This document shows positions 58,831-64,000 of a stretch of DNA of 64,000 bases, piece by piece (the first letter of the stretch is position 1; each line of letters begins with the position of its first letter). This DNA is from an uncultured Oscillospiraceae bacterium (GTDB lineage Bacteria > Bacillota > Clostridia > Oscillospirales > Oscillospiraceae), in the NCBI GenBank assembly GCA_910578505.1, contig CAJTPV010000002.1:99834-163833 (forward strand), read 5' to 3'. A model generated the notes under the pieces. That model made no database searches. It had not been told where the DNA came from and saw nothing but the letters and a program-made list of their open reading frames with translations. The translations under genes were made by a program, and so were the position numbers.

Positions 58831-61040
58831 CGTCCGCCCTGCCGCTGCTGCTGGGGAACATCTGCCTGCTGTTCCTGCTGCTGGCGGGAGGGGTTTTCTC
58901 TTTCGTGTCAGCCTACGGCCTGCCAGGCAACAGCTCCTGGCTGCTGGCGGGCTGCATTGGCTTTTCCGCCCTGTCGGCGGTCCTCTGGTCCGTCCCCCAT
59001 GGGGGCTGGGTCTCCCTGGGCCTGCTGGGGCTGGAGGCGCTGGCCGTCTGGCGGCTGTGGGAGCGGCTGGCGCCGGCAATGGCGGCGCTGTGGGCGGCGG
59101 TGTCCAGCGGCGGCGCGGACGCCATGGACCTCTATCTGCTGCGGGTCCACGGGGCGCTTTACGTCCAGGAGGCCATGACCCCCGTCCTGCTTCTGCTGGC
59201 CTTTGGGCTCGCCTGTGTCCTGGGCTGGCTGGCGGTGCGGGAGCGGTGCTGGCACCTGTCGGCGGTGCTGGTGACCCTGCCCCTGCTCTCCGCCCTGACG
59301 GAGGGGGTGCTGCCGGACCTGCTCCCCCTGCTGGCGTCCGCCGCCGGGTGGGGGACGCTGCTGCTGACCAGCCTCTACAGCCGCCGGGACCGGGCCAGTC
59401 TGGGCAGAGCCCTCTGGATGAGCCTGGGAGGCATGACGGCGCTGCTGCTCCTGCTGCTGGCCCTGCTGCCGCGGGAGGGCTACTACAGGCCGGACTGGGC
59501 CACCCATACCCGTGACCGCGTCATAGAGACGGTAAACCGCGGCTTCTCCGCCCTCTGGACCGGGGGCGGCGGCGGGGCCGCCTGGAACCTGGATTTCGGC
59601 ATAGCCGCGCCGTCCAGGCAGGAGGTCGACGGGCTGGTGGACCTGACGGAGGCCGGGCCCCGGAGCTATTCCCGGCAGACCGTGCTGCAGGTGACCGGCG
59701 GGACGGGGCGGACGTACCTGCGGGGCGGGGCCGCCGGGGTCTACACCGGCAGCGGCTGGGAGGCCATAGACGAGAGCGCGTACGGGGAGCTGGCCTATGC
59801 GCCCGACACGTTCCCGGCCCTGACCGCGCCGGACGGCGCGCCTGTCAAGACGCTGACCATCCGGCATGTGGGCGGCAGGGGGAAGACGGCCTATATGCCC
59901 TACCGGTTTCTGGGCTTCCCGGATGAGCGGGCGTACACCGTTCTGGACAGCGGCGCGCGGCGGCGGGGGGATGAATATCAGGTCTCATACATCCCCGGCA
60001 GCCCCATGGCCGGTGCATTCTCGTCGCTGGGCAGCGGTCCAAAGGCATGGGAACTGCGTTACCGGGAGTTTGTCTATGACCACTATCTGGACGTGCCGGA
60101 GGAGGCCGCGTCCGCGCTGTGGCCCGTGCTGACGGGATCCGTGCGGAAGCAGGTGGTGTCGGGCGCTCCCCCGGATTGGTCCGATCAGCTGCACCAGAAC
60201 TTCCAGGAGTCCGCCTATTGGGCTATGTGCGCAGCCAAAACGCTGGAGGGCCTGGCGGTCTACGACCTGGATGTCCCGGCCATGGAGCCGGGGGAGGACT
60301 TTGTGACCCACTTCCTGGAGGAAGGGCGGGGCTACTGCGTCCACTTCGCTACCGCCGGGGCGCTGCTGCTGCGGATGCAGGGCATCCCGGCCCGGTACGT
60401 GGAGGGCTACGCCCCCTGGCTGGGGGAGGGCGGCGCCAGCAACGTGCGGGACAGCGACGCCCACGCCTGGGTGGAGATCTATCTGGACGGCTACGGCTGG
60501 TACCCTGTGGAGATGACGCCGGGCCGTCAGGGCGGGACGCTGGAGACAGCGGCCCCGGAAATCCTGCAGACCGAGACGCCGCCGGAAACACCGGAGGAGG
60601 ACCTGCCGGAAGAGGAGGACCTGCCGGAAGCGCCGGAGGACAGCCCGCCGGAGGCCCCGGACGTCCAGGAGGGCGAGAGCGCCCCGGAGGAGCCGGAGAA
60701 AGCGCCGGCGGACCTCAGCTGGCTGTGGAAGGCGGCGGCGGCGCTGCTGGTCCTGGCCGCGCCCTATGGCGGATACCGGCTGGCCCGGCTGGTGGGGAAA
60801 AAGCGGCGGGAGCACCCGGATACCAACCGCTCTGTTATTTACGCCTACCTGCGCTACCAGCGTTTTCTGCGCCGGGGCGGTCCGGAGGAGCCGGCGCTGG
60901 AGGAGCTGGGCCGGAAGGCCAAGTTCAGCCAGCATCAGCTGACGGAGGAGGAGCGGACCGCTGCGTGGGGCTGCGCGGACCATGCGGCGGAGGAATGGCG
61001 GCGGGCCAAGCCCCCCGTCGGAAAAAAGCGCTCCGGATGA
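58815..61040 (+). CDS. Membrane transglutaminase-like protein (TgpA type)
   Basis: The protein has 741 residues with about six N-terminal helices (to about residue 220), then an extracellular transglutaminase-like domain. Its catalytic Cys lies in GRGYCVHFATAGA, His in DAHAWVEIYLDGYGWYPV, and Asp follows. A Pro/Glu-rich linker of about 50 residues precedes one more helix and a cytosolic tail. With MoxR and DUF58 it forms a common envelope cassette. The substrate is unknown. Confidence 0.92.
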   Translation: MRRTITSALPLLLGNICLLFLLLAGGVFSFVSAYGLPGNSSWLLAGCIGFSALSAVLWSVPHGGWVSLGLLGLEALAVWRLWERLAPAMAALWAAVSSGGADAMDLYLLRVHGALYVQEAMTPVLLLLAFGLACVLGWLAVRERCWHLSAVLVTLPLLSALTEGVLPDLLPLLASAAGWGTLLLTSLYSRRDRASLGRALWMSLGGMTALLLLLLALLPREGYYRPDWATHTRDRVIETVNRGFSALWTGGGGGAAWNLDFGIAAPSRQEVDGLVDLTEAGPRSYSRQTVLQVTGGTGRTYLRGGAAGVYTGSGWEAIDESAYGELAYAPDTFPALTAPDGAPVKTLTIRHVGGRGKTAYMPYRFLGFPDERAYTVLDSGARRRGDEYQVSYIPGSPMAGAFSSLGSGPKAWELRYREFVYDHYLDVPEEAASALWPVLTGSVRKQVVSGAPPDWSDQLHQNFQESAYWAMCAAKTLEGLAVYDLDVPAMEPGEDFVTHFLEEGRGYCVHFATAGALLLRMQGIPARYVEGYAPWLGEGGASNVRDSDAHAWVEIYLDGYGWYPVEMTPGRQGGTLETAAPEILQTETPPETPEEDLPEEEDLPEAPEDSPPEAPDVQEGESAPEEPEKAPADLSWLWKAAAALLVLAAPYGGYRLARLVGKKRREHPDTNRSVIYAYLRYQRFLRRGGPEEPALEELGRKAKFSQHQLTEEERTAAWGCADHAAEEWRRAKPPVGKKRSG

Positions 61041-61062
61041 GAAAAACAGCCGGAAGACAGGA

Positions 61063-61090
61063 GAGGCCGCCCGGAAAAGGGCGGCCTCTT
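61063..61090 (+). terminator. Terminator of the moxR cassette
   Basis: GAGGCCGCCC-GGAAAA-GGGCGGCCTC followed by TTC. Confidence 0.7.
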
Positions 61091-61155
61091 CAAGCCGAGA
61101 GGGAGAGCGCAGAAAAAGAGTGCAGGCTGCCTCTCCAATCTTGGAGAATTTTATA

Positions 61156-61184
61156 TTGAAATACCGGGTAATTTACAGTATACT
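61156..61184 (+). promoter_or_regulatory. Promoter of the DUF512 gene
   Basis: TTGAAA (61156), 17 bases, TATACT (61179-61184); the ATG at 61219 follows AGGAGG. Confidence 0.82.
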
Positions 61185-61218
61185 CTATCTATGAACGTTA
61201 TCCGTCCCAGGAGGTGCC

Positions 61219-62517
61219 ATGAGTACTGTCATCAAATGTGTGGACCGGCGCTCGCCGGCGGAGCGGGCCGGCATCCATGCCGGCGAAAAATTGATCTCCA
61301 TCAACGGCCATGGTGTGGAGGACGTGCTGGACTACCGCTTCTACGGCTATGACCGGGACCCGGTGCTGGTGCTGGAGGAAAGCGGCGGCGGGCGGCGCAG
61401 CGTAAAAGTGAAAAAAGAGGACGCGGAGGAGCTGGGGCTGGATTTTGAGAGCTACCTTATGGACGAGCCCCGCCCGTGCAGCAACCACTGCCTGTTCTGC
61501 TTCGTGGACCAGATGGCCCCCGGATGCCGGGATACCCTCTACTTTAAGGACGACGACGCCCGGCTGAGCTTTTTAATGGGCAACTATATTACCCTCACCA
61601 ACCTCTCCCCCCGGGAGCTCCAGCGGATCATCGACCTGCGGATCAGCCCCATCAACGTCTCCGTCCACGCAACGGACCCCAAGGTGCGCTCCGTCCTGCT
61701 GGGAAACAAGGCGGGGGCGGACAGCCTGGAGGCCATGCGGGCCTTTGCGCAGGCGGGGATTGTGATGAACGGGCAGATCGTGCTGTGTCCGGGCTATAAC
61801 GACGGGGCCCAGCTCCAGCGCACGATGGAGGATATGGCCGAATGGGGCTTTGCCAGCTGCTCTGTGGTGCCGGTGGGATTGACCCGGTTCCGGGAGAAGC
61901 TGAGCCGGTTGGAGCCGGTGGACCGGGAGTGCGCCAGCCGGACCATCGACCAGGTGGAGGCGTTCGGGAAAATCTGCCTGGAGAAGTGCGGCTCGCGGCT
62001 GTTCTTCTGCTCGGATGAGCTGTTTATCCGGGCCGGGCGGGCGCTGCCGGACGAGGCGTATTATGAGGGCTATGTACAGCTCGAAAACGGCGTGGGGATG
62101 CTGCGCAGTCTGATCGAGGAATTTACGGCGGGACTGCGGCTGGAGGACGGACCGGCGGAGGCCTCCCCGTACACCATTGCCACCGGCGTGAGCGCGAGAC
62201 CGTTTTTGCAGGAGCTGGCGGACAGGGCGGAACAGCAGTTTGGTGTGCATGGACAGGTGATTGCCGTTGAAAACGACTTTTTTGGGCATACCATAGATGT
62301 GGCCGGTCTGGTGACCGGAAGGGACCTGATCGGGCAGCTGAAGGGCCGGGAATTGGGTCAGCGGCTGCTGATGCCGGTGAACATGCTGCGCCACGGCGGG
62401 GACGTGTTTCTGGACGACCTGCATGTGTCCGACGTGGAGAAAGCGTTGGGCGTGCCGGTGACGGTGGTGGAGCAGGACGGCTTTGATTTGCTGGACGCCA
62501 TGCTGGGGAGGAAGTAG
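61219..62517 (+). CDS. DUF512 family radical SAM / PDZ protein
   Basis: The protein has 432 residues. An N-terminal PDZ-like domain (SPAERAGIHAGEKLISING) is followed by a radical-SAM-like barrel with cysteine cluster C-x3-C-x2-C (CSNHCLFCFV). The C-terminal DUF512 region carries GVSARPFLQELADR and NDFFGHTIDVAGLVTG. The family is widespread in Clostridia, often near the GTPase Der, which is not seen here. The reaction is unknown. It is alone in its transcription unit. Confidence 0.92.
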   Translation: MSTVIKCVDRRSPAERAGIHAGEKLISINGHGVEDVLDYRFYGYDRDPVLVLEESGGGRRSVKVKKEDAEELGLDFESYLMDEPRPCSNHCLFCFVDQMAPGCRDTLYFKDDDARLSFLMGNYITLTNLSPRELQRIIDLRISPINVSVHATDPKVRSVLLGNKAGADSLEAMRAFAQAGIVMNGQIVLCPGYNDGAQLQRTMEDMAEWGFASCSVVPVGLTRFREKLSRLEPVDRECASRTIDQVEAFGKICLEKCGSRLFFCSDELFIRAGRALPDEAYYEGYVQLENGVGMLRSLIEEFTAGLRLEDGPAEASPYTIATGVSARPFLQELADRAEQQFGVHGQVIAVENDFFGHTIDVAGLVTGRDLIGQLKGRELGQRLLMPVNMLRHGGDVFLDDLHVSDVEKALGVPVTVVEQDGFDLLDAMLGRK

Positions 62518-62760
62518 TCAGAGGGCCTCGATGACCAGTGACAGGCCAACGCGGATTCCTTCACGGAACCAGTTCAGGTTGGTTTGCAAGGCAATGCGGC
62601 TCTGGCTGTCCTGGAGGGCATCGACCATTTCATGCCCAAGGGCGGGGCTGGCCCGGTCCCAAAGCTCCGCGTCCCGGCGGAGCATGTCCTGGTCCTCTAA
62701 GCTGTAGTCATGATTTCGGGCCAGCATGCCGTTGTAGATTTCTTCTATGATGTCTGACAT
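62518..62760 (-). CDS. DUF6809-like small protein
   Basis: The helical soluble protein has 80 residues from the ATG at 62760, which has GGAGG upstream. The longer frame to 62838 lies in the promoter. Segments such as DIIEEIYNGMLARNHDYS and MVDALQDSQSRIALQTNL split around a linker match a small family of clostridial proteins of unknown function (DUF6809). It converges on the DUF512 gene. Confidence 0.72.
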   Translation of the reverse strand: MSDIIEEIYNGMLARNHDYSLEDQDMLRRDAELWDRASPALGHEMVDALQDSQSRIALQTNLNWFREGIRVGLSLVIEAL

Positions 62761-62790
62761 TGTCGGGGCCTCCTTGTTTGTGATAGGGTT

Positions 62791-62819
62791 ATTATAACCT
62801 ATAATCTTTTGCACGTCAA
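62791..62819 (-). promoter_or_regulatory. Promoter of the DUF6809-like gene
   Basis: Minus strand TTGACG (62814-62819), 17 bases, TATAAT (62791-62796). Confidence 0.8.
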
Positions 62820-62862
62820 TATATTTATATAAATGCACCGACTAATTTTGCAAGAGGTATCT

Positions 62863-63096
62863 ATGGAACATTCAGATAGAATTTTACAAATTTTTGCGGA
62901 TAGAGGGCTTACGGGCTACAAAGTCGGAAAAGCAACCGGTTTAGCTGCTAATCTGTTTATTTCTTGGAAAAAGAAGCCTACATCAAAGATTCAGTCCTGT
63001 TCGCTTGTTTTAATTGCAGATTATCTGGGATGCTCTGTCGATTACCTGTTGGGGAGGACGGAGGACCCGGAGGTGCATCAGCTGCCGGAGGATTAA
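62863..63096 (+). CDS. XRE-like helix-turn-helix protein
   Basis: The DNA-binding protein has 77 residues. Helices RILQIFADRGLTGYKVGKAT and ANLFISWKKKPTSKI form the helix-turn-helix, then LVLIADYLGCSVDYLLGR is a common ending of clostridial XRE proteins. The ATG at 62863 has AAGAGG upstream; the frame is open 10 codons earlier. It is AT-richer than the window average, suggesting transfer. Confidence 0.85.
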   Translation: MEHSDRILQIFADRGLTGYKVGKATGLAANLFISWKKKPTSKIQSCSLVLIADYLGCSVDYLLGRTEDPEVHQLPED

Positions 63097-63114
63097 TAGT
63101 AGGGGGGAAAGGAT

Positions 63115-63258
63115 ATGGTTGAAAGTATTATGACAGATAAACAATTTGATAGAATCATCCAAATGATCCGCATGGTACTGGATGGCTGTAAAGACCTGGA
63201 AGAAGCCAAGCAAAAAATCGACCAACTGCTGGGGGACCGCAAGGACAAGGAAGAGTAA
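63115..63258 (+). CDS. Small hypothetical protein, 47 aa
   Basis: A short helical ORF with AGGGGGGAAAGG before the ATG. The protein reads QFDRIIQMIRMVLDGCKDLE in its middle and ends charged. It lies 18 bases after the HTH gene. I do not know its function; similar short helical ORFs follow XRE genes in related genomes. Confidence 0.65.
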   Translation: MVESIMTDKQFDRIIQMIRMVLDGCKDLEEAKQKIDQLLGDRKDKEE

Positions 63259-63303
63259 GAGGGACAATACTTGATGCAGCGCGGATAAACGGAGGTATCT
63301 GAA

Positions 63304-63597
63304 ATGATACGGAACATCACAGATATTCAATCTTCCCTTGCGCCGGTTTTTCGTTCATACGGGATTTCCCGCGCCGTCCTTTTTGGTTCTATTGCAAAGG
63401 GAACCGCCACGGATAAGAGCGATCTTGATCTGCTTGTAGACAGCAAACTGCGGGGGCTGAATTTTGTCGGTTTTATGGAGGCCGTCCGTCAGGCGGTTGG
63501 TATGCCCGTGGATGTGTTTGATGTGACGCATATTGAGAAGAATTCCAGAATTGAGCGGGAAATTCGCTCTACGGGAGTGACGATTTATGAGAAATAG
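63304..63597 (+). CDS. MNT-type nucleotidyltransferase (antitoxin)
   Basis: The minimal nucleotidyltransferase has 97 residues with GS-x10-DxD in LFGSIAKGTATDKSDLDLLVD (split: GSIAKG, then SDLDLLVD). In MNT/HEPN pairs such as MntA/HepT the MNT protein neutralises the HEPN RNase by AMPylating it. It overlaps the HEPN gene by 11 bases. GGAGG lies upstream of the ATG. Confidence 0.9.
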   Translation: MIRNITDIQSSLAPVFRSYGISRAVLFGSIAKGTATDKSDLDLLVDSKLRGLNFVGFMEAVRQAVGMPVDVFDVTHIEKNSRIEREIRSTGVTIYEK

Positions 63598-63925
63598 CGT
63601 CATCATACAAAAGTTGTATCAATATACGCTCAAGCTGATGGATTATTGCGATGGCTACACCTATGACAGCTTTACAGCAGACATAAAACTGGTGGAAGCA
63701 TGTGTATTTAATCTCAGTCAGATGGGTGAGCTATGCCATATTGCGGATCAGGAATTTACAAAAAATCATCCTGAGATTCCCTGGGCTCAAATATATGGTT
63801 TGAGGAATCGTATTGTTCATGATTACGAAGGAGTCAACCTTTTGCTGGTATGGGAGATTATCAATGAGGACATCCCTGTCCTGCAAGAGCGCCTGCGGAA
63901 ACTGATTCCACAGTTATACTCATGA
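63587..63925 (+). CDS. HEPN domain RNase toxin (HepT/DUF86 type)
   Basis: The helical protein has 112 residues with the HEPN catalytic motif R-x4-H in GLRNRIVHDYEGV and a nearby Tyr that is the AMPylation site in HepT. Together with the upstream MNT gene it forms a type VII toxin-antitoxin module. Low GC and a position next to an HTH gene suggest an island. Confidence 0.9.
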   Translation: MRNSVIIQKLYQYTLKLMDYCDGYTYDSFTADIKLVEACVFNLSQMGELCHIADQEFTKNHPEIPWAQIYGLRNRIVHDYEGVNLLLVWEIINEDIPVLQERLRKLIPQLYS

Positions 63926-63945
63926 ACGATGAAATATGCGGGAAA

Positions 63946-64000
63946 GGGGACCCCTCAGTCACGCTTCGCGTGCCAGCTCCCCTTTCAGGGGAGCCTTTTC
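63946..64000. repeat. Palindromic intergenic repeat, cut by window end
   Basis: CACGCTTCGCGTG (63960-63972) and GCTCCCCTTTCAGGGGAGC (63976-63994) are adjacent hairpins after the HEPN gene. The composition resembles dispersed palindromic repeats of gut Clostridia. It is not related to the three-hairpin repeat. Confidence 0.55.

Noticed and set aside
1..64000. CRISPR arrays, tRNA genes, rRNA genes, insertion sequences
   Set aside because: No regularly spaced direct repeats, no cloverleaf with a T-loop consensus, no rRNA segments and no transposase with terminal repeats were found by reading both strands; a tRNAscan or CRISPR search would be decisive.

Overview
The window is GC-rich, densely packed bacterial DNA with Gram-positive style ribosome-binding sites. 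It contains Rex, YmfF/YmfH, YwlG, DegV, SigV/RsiV and a class A RNase P RNA, together with Wood-Ljungdahl genes, an ara operon and three-hairpin intergenic repeats. This combination suggests an anaerobic gut-type member of the Clostridia, most like the Oscillospiraceae (Flavonifractor/Oscillibacter-like). The assignment is inferred from gene content, not from a database search.

Layout. Positions 1-2.2 kb hold the 3' part of lepA and a degV gene. At 2.7-2.8 kb there is a candidate small RNA with its own promoter and terminator. A tight operon at 3.0-10.4 kb encodes YmfF/YmfH, Lgt and a tetrapyrrole set (precorrin-2 dehydrogenase, HemC, CobA-HemD fusion, HemB) that runs from ALA to precorrin-2/sirohydrochlorin. 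From 10.7 to 24.9 kb lies a Gram-positive Pel-type exopolysaccharide cluster in the order pelD-pelE-pelA(deacetylase)-pelF-pelG, extended by DUF2304, GT4, GT2, a large GT-C-like membrane protein and a DUF4832-type protein. Positions 24.9-30.6 kb carry housekeeping genes: ywlG, nfeD-like, glpK, rex, a 33% cysteine protein and a double-domain ThyX. Positions 30.6-33.2 kb (minus strand) carry dusB, an ECF sigma factor and its anti-sigma factor.

Positions 33.5-42.4 kb form an arabinose/pentose module: an AraR-like repressor divergent from chvE-gguA-gguB-type sugar ABC genes, an FGGY kinase and araA. Positions 42.5-49.4 kb (minus strand) form a Wood-Ljungdahl operon: a His-rich putative nickel chaperone, cooT, a 73-aa unknown, metF, cooC, a 285-aa unknown, acsD, and acsC fused to acsE. 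The fused gene is interrupted by a one-base frameshift. No CO dehydrogenase/acetyl-CoA synthase catalytic subunit gene (acsA, acsB) is in the window. The tetrapyrrole genes could feed the corrinoid that AcsC/AcsD needs.

Positions 49.6-64 kb carry an Rpn-type nuclease, a pRiA4b ORF-3-type protein, an EF-G-like GTPase, sigV/rsiV, rnpB, a moxR-DUF58-transglutaminase cassette and a DUF512 radical SAM protein. They end in a lower-GC patch with a DUF6809 gene, an HTH regulator, a 47-aa ORF, an MNT/HEPN toxin-antitoxin pair and a palindromic repeat cut by the window end.

The most interesting items are the extended Pel cluster with a pseudo-SDR/degenerate-GGDEF PelD, the AcsC-AcsE fusion and its unknown operon partners, the candidate small RNA, the AUA start of the GT2 gene, and the cysteine-rich protein.
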